Positions 1 to 11,085 of a stretch of DNA of 64,000 nt are shown here, piece by piece (the first letter of the stretch is position 1; every line of letters starts with the position of its first letter). Position numbers and translations under genes: made by a program. The stretch covers positions 9,679,574 through 9,743,573 of the forward strand of contig OZ025248.1 of assembly GCA_964019135.1 (NCBI GenBank), given 5' to 3'. This DNA is from Arenicola marina. Taxonomy: Eukaryota; Annelida; Polychaeta; Arenicolidae. The notes under the pieces were generated by a model. That model ran no database searches and was not told the DNA's origin. It was given only the letters and a program-made list of their open reading frames with translations.

Positions 1-2772
1 TCAGTCCCATCTTGAGACGCAAGCTGCGCAACCACCCTGAAGCCATGGAAACACTGGCCTTTGGTAAGGACAAGAGTCCTTATGGTTCATGACTCACAAC
101 ATCTTTCTGGGCACTTCTCCCCGCTCCTGTAAGCGGAAATCAAATAATGATTAATAAGTTAACGGCGATATCATCTTTCATGCCATGTTTCTTGTTGACT
201 CCAGCCGTCGTCTCAGAAACTGCTGCTATGTACGTTGCTGCATGGGAAGACTATAGTTTGTTGATACCCGCCAAACCGCGAGGTTTTTATTACTCTAGCT
301 CCTGTGAAATGGGATAACGTTTATTCATCCGCACTCCAAACTGGTGATAAATATCAAAGAAATTTACTGTAGTTGGTCGCAATAAAAGTTACGCGGCTGC
401 CACGGGTACCCGGATTATGAACAGAGACAACTTATATGATTTAGTTGCTTACGGCAATTTAAAAATCAACTACGTTTGTTTAGTATCCCATGTTAACTCC
501 TTCTACCATTCGGTATACTTTTAGGTCACTTGTTGTTTGAAATGACTGCTGGGTATGAACTAGACTCCGCCCACCCACAGCGGCGCCACCTAGCGACCAT
601 CGAGAACACATCTGTCTTAGAGGTACGCACATTAACGACATTCAGTATCTGATTGTTGATGCAATGTTTTGGCCTGGTTTCCTTGTTTTGTTTACCTTAG
701 CTAATTATTATGTTTTTCACAAAAGTGATACCCGAAGCGGGTCTTTCATTCTCATTGTGCTTCCAAATAAATATAAAGGTTCGTTCGCGATCTTTTCTAT
801 TTGTGTACAGACCGATACAAAAACAGTAATCAGACCGTTAGACTTCAACATTCCTTCAGTCGTGTTGTCACATTGTTGTGCAACAATTTTTGATTAAATT
901 AACATTTGTCATTGATCACGTATTTAATTGACTACGTGTGGATTACATGTGTGTATCTAATTCACCCCTTTTCCGTCCACGATATCAGGTGCTAGACTTT
1001 ATCTTTGAGAACCCACTGGGGAAGTACCCCAGCATTAGAGACATCGCTGACCACGCCTTCTTCTCGGGCGTCCTCCTCGAGGAGCTGAGCGCACTGGGCC
1101 AGGTCAAGGTTAGTTCATTAACGTCACACATCCTGTATGCACCGACATGCATATTGGATAGAAACATGTAATTATTGAATTGTACCTTTATTGTGTGGGC
1201 TCAGCATGTGTGTACATCTACAAGATGACTTTTATCGTGTGGGTACCCCGTACTTCCTGCCCCCCCGCCCCGCCCATAGAATCTTAATGGCAATGTAGTC
1301 AACGGAAACTTCCGCGCCACCTTCACGTTCAAGACGATACGTCTGTTCTGCTGTTAGGTTATCAAGATATATGACGGATTATTCATCACAAAGCCATGAT
1401 CAGCTCTAAATTATCTGTAGTCTCGAATTCCTTTTTTTGTTACGTTAACATTCACCATTTGCTGTCTTTTTTTTCTTCAGACGTTTCCGAGTCACGTCAG
1501 AAGTCTTCTGAAAAGCGTGAGACGGAAATCAAAGACGCTTCGAAGGTAGAGTTCTAAGCGTGCATTGTGTTTGCTGTTTGGTACATAGGCTTCCATTGTG
1601 GCAGATATCTTCAGGCAAACCCCGATGGTGCTATTTTTGTCTGTAACCGTTGCGCCTCATTACCGGTCTTCAAAGATTTTGTGGTCATTATTTTGCAGAC
1701 CATTAAAAACATATTTTTCTGTATTTCAGGTCGAAAAGCAGGAGCTCCGTGAAAACTGGAGACATCACAGAACTTACGAACCTGTCTCCGGGGTGAGTTT
1801 GATCTCCGGTCTTAATAATAGTGCGCGTTATTTTTTGTACGGTATCCATTGTAATTTATTAACTATGAAAAATGGTCTAGTTTTGTTTGGATATTCACGG
1901 AGTATCCTAGACATTATCTGCGGGGTTGTCTTCATTATTTTCTATTGTTTAGTCCAAATTTTTCGAACAACTTAATAAAAAACTTCCGCGTTTTCATGTA
2001 GCTTTAAGCAAAATATAGACTAGAGAACCACTGCAATGCTAATACACAAAACATACAAATACACTACACATGGGAAAATCTGCGCTTCATCGCTTAGTAT
2101 TGCATGGAGAATTTGTCTAATATGGGTGTCTAATTTCTAATAAAAACTACCTTTACTTTACTCTTTTCGAGCTTATAATATTGCTTAATGCAGTCCTTTA
2201 CACAACTAGAACCGTATTTGACCACTTACAGCGTTAATCATGTTTTTTACAGTTGAAGTCCAGTGATTAATATGTTGGCAATATTTTTTCCAAACATACG
2301 TGATATAAGTGTAAAAGGGATAAATATGATCTAAGCTAATGCGAACTCAAACCAGCGTTGTAATTCATTACCATTTGGCCTCACATACGGCACTCAAAAG
2401 AATAACACATAGTTGGGACGATAATTCTCTCTTTGTTTTCGTAACAGGGGCTTACAGAGCTTTCCGCCTAAACCTGAACACACCGGGTATGGTTCGATTC
2501 CCCGAGGGGTGCCCACACAGAAGGTCCTGCCGACGGTGAGCAAGCCGCCCGTCCCAGGCAACAAGCCTCGCATGAAAGCCCCGAAGCCCGGGATTAACAC
2601 ACGATCCAGGACGGCACCTCCTCCTGCTCCTCCGCCCCCGGCTCCGCCCTCTTGCCTTCCGGACGTCGTCCTCAATATGCCAGCCGAGCGGACAGCGCTC
2701 CTGGCGGATATCCAGAAAGGAGTGAGATTGAAAAAGTCGGCGGCGCCCTCTCGTGGGAACCCCCATGTGTGA
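1..2772 (+). CDS. PXK: PXK-like PX/pseudokinase/WH2 protein, last six exons (5' partial)
   Basis: Six exons join in phase: 1-63 (frame from base 3), 525-622, 989-1108, 1481-1545, 1730-1792 and 2448-2772, ending in TGA. All introns are GT-AG. Exon 2 gives GHLLFEMTAGYELD, which matches the end of the kinase-like domain of PXK (family motif GHLLYEM). Exon 3 gives the C-lobe helix with DHAFFSGVLLEEL. The last exon has a Pro-rich stretch (APPPAPPPPAPP) and then a WH2-type actin-binding motif, RTALLADIQKGVRLKK, close to the C-terminus. This order (kinase-like, basic linker, Pro-rich, WH2) is the PXK/MONaKA architecture. In vertebrates that protein binds Na,K-ATPase beta subunits and acts in endosomal sorting; those roles are family knowledge and not seen here. 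The PX domain and N-lobe lie left of the window. No clear polyadenylation signal was found close downstream. Confidence 0.87.
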
Positions 2773-5120
2773 CGTCATACGGTCATACGTCGGCACACGA
2801 GGAAGATTTTGGCAAGCAATGACATACCGCATATGCATTGCCAGCAATACTCATCCAACATAGGACTTGATCGCTGAGCGGCGATACAACAGACATAGAA
2901 TAGATATTATTAAACCAGCTTTTGTTAGCAAAGGAAGTTACTGCTTTTTACGGGTTATGCGTTCAGAAATTTCCCTGCAATGTGTGCTACTTGATCAATG
3001 CCTTAATGTATGTCAATGCATGTCGTTCAACAATAACTTGACCATGCGGTAAGCACCCAGCACATCGGTAGCGCTAAAGGCCTATCGCATACTGCTTGTC
3101 ATCAATGCTCAGTTCTATATGAGCTCTTTCCTATTTTATATATTACTGCGACTTTTCGTTGTGCCCACGTCTTATTTTGAGTGCAGGGTGCAAATGTGTA
3201 ATTGTACTAAGTTATTTATAAATACACTTCCCACCAAAAAATGTCGATGTCTATAACAATACCATACTCCTCCAATATTTCTATGCGTGAGCGAATTTTA
3301 ATTTCTAGTGTGTCTGGGCTATAAATCTTACTGTGAGATGCATTATATCCCTATGTCGGCAGCGTGCATGCAGTTGATGGTGCGCTTTGTGTAAGACGTC
3401 CTGCGGTGTATAATTGACGTGACGAGGTGCAATGTGTATACGCGATCTGTCTTGCTGCTTACGGACCTGCTGGAGATAACATGTGTCCGGCCACGCTGAA
3501 TGACGTTCCCAAGTATTTCCGTATTGTTTACCCTCGCAGGTCTCTCAATCGCGTTAGTCCTTCACGAAATCTCAGAGTTTGTTCTTTACGTTAAACGTGA
3601 TATTTCGCGTCTGCTGGGTAAACAACGTATGCCAGAGTGTAGGACGGGTGTGCCTCAACCACATTCAACCACAGACCAATTTCAACCTAGATTATTATAG
3701 GCTGCGGAAAAGCGAATGTGGGCGATAATTTGGGAAGAATGGACTTGGTACTAAAGATATAGAGAGACTCTAGAATTTGTGAAACATTTTGCTATCTGTG
3801 GTCCGTGTGGTTAGACACGGTGTATATTGTGGGGCAATATGTGTTCTGCTGCACGGTGTTCAGCCCATAGCTACATATATGTAGACTTCATATAAGATTG
3901 CCAAGCGTGAAGTGTACTGTATGACGAACGGTGTTATTAGGCTACACATAACAGTATAACAACACAATGCTGAGAAAGAAATAATCAGCGTTAATTCTCT
4001 TTGCACATATTTTTATTCAATTTTATGTAATGCTGTTATCATGGGAGTCATTGGCTGAGTATGGTCCTGTACTGTAGATACCGGTTGGCTTACGTACACC
4101 AGACACCCACCGCTATGTGCCTTGTAGACGCCATATAACCATGACCTCGAGATAAAATATATCTACGTACAACACAAAGCTCTTCCGTTTTGATCCGTGC
4201 TGAAGATGTATGGCTGACGTGACCTGTGGCGGCTTGCACGAACACAGTTTAGCCGACTACGGGGCTTAGTCGGCTAAAGTTACCATGTAAACGATGGGCT
4301 GAACTATGTACGTGAAATAGGCCACTGTGAACGTGTCAATAAGAAGACCGCAAGGCGACCAGCACCCATTCACTGGCCTGGCCGTGTTGACCCGGCCCTG
4401 TGACTAGCCACTTTCTTTGATGAGAAGCTTCCCCGCCGAACGATGGTTCGTTGACCACAAGTTCTTCGTCTTCCATTGTAGGTCTTAGTCAAAAGCATGA
4501 TCTTATAGAAATAAATCCAAATCTGATAAATTGTGAAGCATATGGAATTTGTGTATGTATGCCTCATGTTGTACATCTATGCATGATACGTATGAAGATA
4601 ATAATAAAAAAATATCAATTGACAGCAATCACACAATTTCCGGCAAAATTTCTAACCGCTCTTTCCTCTGAGAACAAGTTATTTACATCAGGGTTCTCGC
4701 CAAATACAATCAAGGAATGTAAAATTGAGTAAGTTGGAATTTCATTGCCTTCCTTATACATGTATATACAATTCAAAAGCCTTTATATTTTATTTTGTAA
4801 TAGATATGTGTTTTATACAGCTTTCTATAATTTTATAACTTTCTATAATTTTATAGTTTTCTATAATTTTATAGTTTTCTATAATTTTATAGTTTTCTAT
4901 AATGTTATACCGATTTATAGAACTTCTCTAATTTGAAACTCAATCTTATAATTGTAATACGGATATCATGTAATACGGATATCATTCTTGAAGAATATCT
5001 CACAAACAACATAATAAACGAGGTTTGACTTCCCTAAATGCAAACGACATAATAAATACATAAAACCTAATAACCGGTATTCCTGCTCGGTGTTAAACCA
5101 GGCGAACACTGGTGCCAACA
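2773..5120. other. Intergenic, AT-rich, no gene seen
   Basis: This stretch lies between the PXK-like stop codon and the first GPCR. Short open frames here are unsupported by any domain or splice context. The only structure seen is the 17-bp AT-rich tandem repeat near 4.82 kb, listed separately. The PXK 3' UTR must lie in its left part. Confidence 0.6.
4821..4911. repeat. 17-bp AT-rich tandem repeat, about 5 copies
   Basis: The unit TTTCTATAATTTTATAG is repeated about five times with one or two substitutions per copy. It forms a short minisatellite that could fold back on itself because it is nearly all A and T. No function is implied. Confidence 0.85.
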
Positions 5121-6143
5121 TCAAGGGCCTCCATCCGTTGTCTGCTCAGTGTCAACTTCATGTTTTGAGCATATTTTACGCAAATACATCCTGTATTCTT
5201 TATACTTGAAGGCATAAATGATAGGGTTGATGCAGCTGTTTATATACACAGCTACAACAGTAAAGCGGTAGAAGGTACGACGCAAGTTAAGACGTACGGC
5301 CCCAATGTTAACCAGTAAAAAGTATATTTGATTCCATGACCAGCAGAAAGCGAAACAGGCGACAACCAAGACCAGCGTCTTGAATATGTTACGTCGTGCG
5401 ACATTCATCCGGGTCTCGTGTGACGTCATCGCGCTATCAGTTGTTGCTGTGGAGACGTCAGCATGAGCCACGCTGTTCTTCCGGCGGAGTGAGAGGAGCA
5501 TGCGCACATAGCAGACGGCCATGGCGATTATGGGCAGGAAGAACTGCACCATGATGGTGGCAATGCCCACGCCGCGTCTGACGCCGTCGCTAGGCCAGTG
5601 ACTTATGATGCGACATCTGCCTCCACCCAGAACCGTGGTGACCGGGTCGAATACGTTGTACGCCAGGCCGACCACCCAGGCCGATCCCACCATGCCCCGC
5701 GCCATGTTGGCCGTGAAACGCGTCTTGTGCCAGATCGGGTGGACGATCTCCAGGTAACGCTCGAAGGTCAAGGCCAGCAGGTCGTAGGTGGACGTCACGA
5801 AGAGGCTCCAGAGGAGGTAGTTACTGGTCCAGATGCGGCAGTAGAGCGCCCAGACCGGACTCGAGTAGTCGACGACAATGTTCTTGGTGCCCTCAGATGC
5901 GATCAGCGTCAGGGACGCCAAGAGGTCAACCACGCTCTGGTGGATGATGAACCAGTTGGGTATCTTCTGACGCATGCGCTTGGCCCAACAGATCACCACC
6001 ACAACGAGGCCGTTGCCAAGGACACCCATGGCGCCCACCACCGTGTAGACCGTCGTTGAATTAAAAGTTGAACTGTTCCCCACATCCCCACGGTAAGTGT
6101 TTGTTTCTTCTCGTGTTGTCGTAATCCCTTTTGCCCTGACCAC
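5121..6143 (-). CDS. Class A orphan GPCR, intronless, no in-frame ATG (GPCR-1)
   Basis: The open frame gives 340 residues with seven hydrophobic segments. Class A landmarks are GN in TM1 (residues 43-44), SVVDLLAS in TM2, ERY at about 128-130 ending TM3, CWSW replacing CWxP in TM6, and NPIIY in TM7. The N-terminus carries NSS and NST sequons. It is about 85-90% identical to GPCR-2 at 11086-12150, so it is probably a tandem duplicate. The frame opens with GTG. Upstream the same frame hits TAA after five codons, and the first in-frame Met lies inside TM1. An ATG at 6166-6164 on this strand is in a different frame. Either a one-base indel broke the start (pseudogene or sequencing error) or an unseen 5' exon supplies it. 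The fold suggests a peptide-type orphan receptor; the ligand is unknown. Confidence 0.8.
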   Translation of the reverse strand: MVRAKGITTTREETNTYRGDVGNSSTFNSTTVYTVVGAMGVLGNGLVVVVICWAKRMRQKIPNWFIIHQSVVDLLASLTLIASEGTKNIVVDYSSPVWALYCRIWTSNYLLWSLFVTSTYDLLALTFERYLEIVHPIWHKTRFTANMARGMVGSAWVVGLAYNVFDPVTTVLGGGRCRIISHWPSDGVRRGVGIATIMVQFFLPIIAMAVCYVRMLLSLRRKNSVAHADVSTATTDSAMTSHETRMNVARRNIFKTLVLVVACFAFCWSWNQIYFLLVNIGAVRLNLRRTFYRFTVVAVYINSCINPIIYAFKYKEYRMYLRKICSKHEVDTEQTTDGGP

Positions 6144-6291
6144 TGATCTTTGGTGGTATTAACCATGACTTCAGATCGGTCTCTCAGTTCAATGATTGTC
6201 AATCGCGGTGTTGATTCCACTGACGTTTGTACCTAACTTCGAATGAAGCTCTATTTTCCTTCATCTATTAACGATCTATGCTCGTTTACCG

Positions 6292-6300
6292 TTTATATAG
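6292..6300 (-). promoter_or_regulatory. Candidate TATA box for GPCR-1
   Basis: The minus strand reads CTATATAAA here, about 150 bp upstream of the GPCR-1 frame. GPCR-2 has a TATA-like sequence at a similar distance, which gives mild support. No transcript start can be seen. Confidence 0.4.
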
Positions 6301-7486
6301 CCACAAAAGACGAGCCGACAGGCAAGATTGGCCTAATGATGGTGTCCATTGTATGGTAAAACTATATATCTAAGGTATCATGCAAGTGGACACATTTTGT
6401 ATAGGCTTTACACCTGCATGGAACCCAAAACACTATGCCCACACATCAAGTGTTTTTCCATGTCGGCCTACTTGTACATCACTTCACTAACAAGTTATCT
6501 CGGCTTTTTGTGAGATGCCGAGCTTTAATTATGACATGGGGATCTGCGGGTAATTGCAAGAAATAAAAGGAATGCCAGGGAGCCAGACCGGAAGGTCCTC
6601 TTTGATCACTAACGGTATCAAAGGATACTCTTCGCCACTTTTAAGTGTGACAACCCGGGGATACGTAACGTCTGATCATCTTTCAGTGTAACAAGGTGAT
6701 GTCTTCTGATGTGTTTTTGTGTTATTGCATGCTTCCTGGAACTATTTGTCTCGTTGGATTCGTTGAGCCTCACTCCGTCTCATCAGTAACCATAAATGTC
6801 TTTCGGGTCCATTTTGTAGGTGTAGTTGATATGCCTTTCATTTCCGTTAAATATCAGCCAAAACGTTCGGTTGTCGTTGTTTGAGGTCACCGTCCTCTGA
6901 TAAACCTGCAATGACGTAACAAATGGTGCCCTAATTTCGTCGGTGTCCAGTCACCAAAAATAGCAGCTGCCTCCTTCTCTGACAGGCACATCTCAGTCGT
7001 AAGATATGTTTTCGTATAATGTTTAATCTCTTAATGAAATGAAATTTCGAAACATAAGGCGCTAAATGGAGTGCTGTGAGTTGGTACCCTGATTTGGGAC
7101 GTCTAAAAGTTCGTCTCGGTAAGAAAGAGCATCACTTGCTCAAGCCATTTTTCTTATATCTCAGCGATAATGGAGGAGCCGCCTTTTCGTGCAAGTGCAA
7201 GAGAAACCATTCCTCACGTTTAGTTGTATTACGATAAAAAGGTACGTAATTTTCAGTGTTTTCTGGGGCTTCAAAGTTGGTGACGATATTAGGGCACCTA
7301 AAAAGGCCCTTTTGACGAACTAAAGTCACCTTCTGCCACAAGTGCCCCTAATTTCGTCGGGGTTGGGGGGTCCTATTTTCGTCACTGGTGTCAAAATGCT
7401 TTAGATAAGCAAGGCAGGGTTGATTTTCTCGAGAAGATCTCTATTAACTAAATATTAGGAAGACGAGCCATGGTTCCAAGCAAATC
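6301..7486. other. Intergenic with candidate TIR element
   Basis: No gene was recognised between the GPCR-1 promoter and the 53-bp minisatellite. Short frames here show no domain. The TIR-like pair at 6926 and 7282 is described separately. Confidence 0.55.
6926..7297. mobile_element. Candidate short TIR element (MITE-like)
   Basis: GTGCCCTAATTTCGTC at 6926-6941 is matched in inverted orientation by GACGATATTAGGGCAC at 7282-7297, with one mismatch in 16. A further direct copy of the core lies at 7342-7360, and related copies occur at 9510-9520 (inverted) and 9574-9585. The 372-bp interval has no coding capacity. A non-autonomous DNA transposon is the simplest reading, but no target-site duplication was identified. 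Confidence 0.4.
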
Positions 7487-7499
7487 ATGTTGAAAGTGC

Positions 7500-8625
7500 G
7501 GTGTAGTTGGAAGACGGAATTCAGGAATGAGAGGTATCAGAAAGGTGAAAGCGGTGTAGCTACAAGACGGGATTCAGGAAGGGGTGGTACCGGAAAGGTG
7601 ATAGCGGTCTTGTCAAAGACAAGGCGCACGACCGGAAGGCACCGGAAAAGTCACAGCGGTGTAGTTGGAGACAAGGCGCCCGAAGGGCAGCTACCGAGAA
7701 GGTAACAGCGGTGAAGTTAGAATGGAGGGGGCATGAAAAGGAGGTACCGGAAAGGTGACAGCGGTGCACATGTAGATTGAAGACTGTGTGCAGGATTGGG
7801 AGATACCGGAAAGGTGATAGCGGTGTAGTATGAAGACTGTGTGCTGGAAGGGGAGGTACCGGAAAGGTGATAGCGGTGTAGCTGGAGACATTAGGCGCAG
7901 GAATGGGAGGTACCGAAAAGGTGACAGCGGTGTAGTTTGAAGACTGTGTGCAGGAAGGGGAGGTACCGGAAAGGTGACAGCGCTGTTGTATGAAGACTGT
8001 GTGCTGGAAGGGGAGGTACCGGAAAGGTGATAGCGGTGTAGCTGGAGACATTAGGCGCAGGAATGGGAGGTACCGAAAAGGTGACAGCGGTGTAGTTTGA
8101 AGACTGTGTGCAGGAAGGGGAGGTACCGGAAAGGTGACAGCGCTGTAGTATGAAGACTGTGTGCAGGAATGGGAGGTACCGGAAAGGTGACAGCGCTGTA
8201 GTATGAAGACTGTGTGCAGGAAGAGGAGGTATCGGAAAGGTGACAGCGGTGTAGTTGGAGACAAGGCGCAGGAACAGGAGCTACCGGAAATGTGACAGCG
8301 GTGTAGTTAAAGACAAGGCACAGAAAGGGAAAGTACCTAAACGGTGATAGCGGTGAAGTTAGAATGGAGGGCGCAGGAAGCGGAGGTACCGGAAAACTGA
8401 CAGCGGTGTAGCTGGAGACAAGGCGAAGGAAAGGGAGGTACCAGGAAGGGTGACAGCAGTGTAATTAGAAGACGGGTGCTAGAAGGGGAGTTATCAGAAA
8501 GGTAAAAGCGGGGTAGCTTTTAGGACATAAGGAGAGGAGGGACCGAAGATGTTGACAGCAGTGTGATTGGAAGATAGGACGCTGAAAGGGGAAGGACGGA
8601 AAAGGTGACAGCGATGGAGTTGGAA
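7500..8625. repeat. 53-54-bp minisatellite, about 20 copies
   Basis: Units carry the core GAGGTACCGGAAAGGTGACA followed by GCGGTGTAG and a variable spacer, recurring every 53-54 bp. Copies at the left and right edges are diverged and those in the middle (about 7740-8270) are more regular. The long minus-strand open frame across 7560-8264 only reflects the repeat and has no recognisable domain. Confidence 0.85.
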
Positions 8626-8649
8626 GACCGGGGCTATCAATTAAGACAT

Positions 8650-9113
8650 ACTTTAGGACCCAAAACGTCATAGCCACGAAAACGTCATACCACACGGCCT
8701 GTGGTATGACGTCATCGGGAGCAAATGTACTGTTTAACACTGCCTCGATCGCCGTTTCTATTGACGGAGGCTATGACTATATGAGGCAGTAACTTTAGTT
8801 TCGGATATAAATACGTGTTTTTCTAAACGATGCAAAGTTTTTCTCCTCCCCCCCCCCCCCAATGGGTTATCCCTTGCAACCTTCTGCTAGAAACCTTAGA
8901 TTTCCTTATTTGCGAATTTTCGCCTCCAAGAGGTCATTATAATTGTCAAGCAATTACTTCTTTAAGTGGCCCTGCCCTGCCTGCTTTAGAAACGTTACGC
9001 AAGGTTGTGTGGGCGATAACCGGGATGGTTGAAGTCAAAATTAAAACTGTGGATTTCATTCTACCCAGGTCTGATGTTTTCATCACTATGACATTTTGGG
9101 TTCTAACAGACGT
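8650..9113. repeat. Diverged inverted repeat pair with nested 13-bp palindrome
   Basis: About 37 bp at 8650-8686 (GGACCCAAAACGTCATAG core) recurs inverted at about 9073-9110, with roughly one mismatch in five. Immediately inside the left arm, 8682-8694 and 8700-8712 form a perfect 13-bp palindrome around a 5-bp loop. A 13-base C-run lies at 8848-8860. This may be the remnant of a MITE or fold-back element. Confidence 0.45.
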
Positions 9114-10529
9114 AGTTTCTCACTAGAGCCCGCGCTATTGATCAAATGTAGGAGAAAAAGAGTGCGTGTAGTCAGGCGTCGTAGTTGTATATTATATGCT
9201 TTATCATGCACACGTTCCTCGTGGTGCAGAACAAGTAAGAGTTCTTTATTAGAATTCCAGACAGCGTTGGCCATATGTTACAGAAATATACGTTGTGTAG
9301 CACGCATAATTTGTATTGACAGATACCGGTATTAATTTACATCTACTAGGATAATTTACCGTAAATTTGAACCGTCATAAACCGTCACCCGTGAGATCTG
9401 ATATCGAAATAATTATCTGCAGTTTTCGTTTAGTTTGCCGTTTAAGTTTAACAATCAACATTTTAAGTTTAATCAACATATGGTTTTTGGATACTTACCT
9501 TTCGGGTATGACGATAATGGGTCTTCCTGACGGTATTTGGACACCCGTTGGGACGAATTTAAGAACCCGGGTTCCTAATATCGTCAGTTTTACACCACTC
9601 CCACAGAAGCTCTCATAATTAATCACACAACAGAAATAATTTATTTTTCTTTTCACCAACGGATAGCAGACTGAATCTTTTAAAAGAAACAATTACATGG
9701 TTTCACTCATTCGTTCTAATTTAGAAGAACGGGGCATTTTTAGAAGCAAAAACATTTGGAATGACGAACTAAGGACACCATACGTTACACACAAGCGGAG
9801 AATCATCATTTATTTCGACTAGGAAAACAACGATACAATACAGTATACAGCAAAAACGAAAAGATTATAATCCCTGGCCGAGGAGACCACCGACAGAGTC
9901 GTCGGCATGGTGGCCACCTCAACGAAAAAAAAAGCAAAACGAAAAACAGCGGAGAACAACACTCTATATAGAGACAAAATGGGTAAACAATTACCGAGCG
10001 ACACCGTTACAATTTAATAGTACAAATATGCTATAAGAATAATACTTTGAGGAACCAGATAAAACGGAATATCTTTATAATTTTTTTTGGCAGGCATAAA
10101 AATTAACTTTAAAACAGTAAAAACAGTAACTATCAATAAGTCTATTTTTGATATAAGGTGAGTATCCCGCTATTGTATGGGTAAATATCTTCGTTATAAT
10201 TTCTTTGAAGTTCGGTTTATTAAATGGGTCAAGTAATAGCGGGTGCAATTTTCGGCAAATTTTTGCTTGGTTCTGGGTATATTTATATTATGCTTACATC
10301 TGGTGTTATGCTCATGTTGGTCTAATATACGGGGGAAATGGAAAGAGGCAATAAAATATGCGGGAAGATCATCATACAGCAGCCTATACTAAAACTTCAA
10401 CGCCTGTAACTGTAAACTTTTAATCAATTTTCAGGGCTCAATGTGCGCAATATATGACTCTCTGTTATGATACGCATAGCTTTTTTATGGATTTTTTTTT
10501 TCAATCGATCACTTTGATGTCCCCGTGCA
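9114..10529. other. Intergenic, no gene seen
   Basis: AT-rich sequence without supported coding potential. It contains one CCTAATATCGTC motif at 9574-9585 and its inverted relative near 9510, shared with the 6.9-7.3 kb element. Confidence 0.55.
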
Positions 10530-10950
10530 GGCAAATATGCAGTAATGAATACCTTAGAAATTTTAAAAGCAATTTTATCACCGTGACTGGATCATTTCAA
10601 AGGTTTAAATAGGGTCAGTCCGAGAAAATCAAAGTTGTCAAGGCATTCCAGCTTGGAATTTTCAATATAAAGTTCCGGTACCGATACTCGCTTTTGTGGT
10701 ATATAAAATAACATAAATTTAGTCTTTTTGACGCTAAGAGATAGTTGATTAAGTTTAAGCCACTACTCCTTCGTACGTTACTTTTTGGCACTAATATACT
10801 AAGTGTGCTAGAAAGGGTTGTATCGTCAGCGTAAATAATTGCATTAGATATTGAACTCGCTCTAGATATATCGTTTATATATATTATAAACGGAAGAGAG
10901 CCAAGAGTGGCCGCCAACACTTCAGCAATATAGGATTTATATTTCACTGT
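10530..10950 (-). pseudogene. Degenerate non-LTR reverse transcriptase fragment
   Basis: The minus strand encodes GSLPFIIYINDI and, shortly after, IIYADDTTLSSTLS, the reverse transcriptase palm motif (YADD). After a frameshift a second frame continues with WLKLNQLSLSVKKTKFMLFY and then ECLDNFDFLGLTLF, the usual thumb-side order of Jockey/CR1/RTE-type elements. A TGA at about 10596 sits where the family normally has Trp (WSSH). The frameshift, the stop and loss of both ends show this is a dead fragment lying downstream of GPCR-2. Confidence 0.8.
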
Positions 10951-11085
10951 GTCTTTTTTTTAAACCGAAATAAAGGTTACTCGCTAATCCTTTTTTAGCG
11001 CATCTACATTAGGACTACCGGTCAATAAATAAACAGAAAGTTACCTACATTAATTTTTCTTCTAAGCCGTGCGTCCAGCAGACCA

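Noticed and set aside
5598..6059. Plus-strand frames opposite GPCR-1 (and at 11584-12051 opposite GPCR-2)
   Set aside because: Antisense shadows of conserved receptor sequence; no domain of their own.
7560..8264. 234-codon minus-strand frame
   Set aside because: It follows the 53-54-bp minisatellite, contains no domain and breaks where the repeat breaks.
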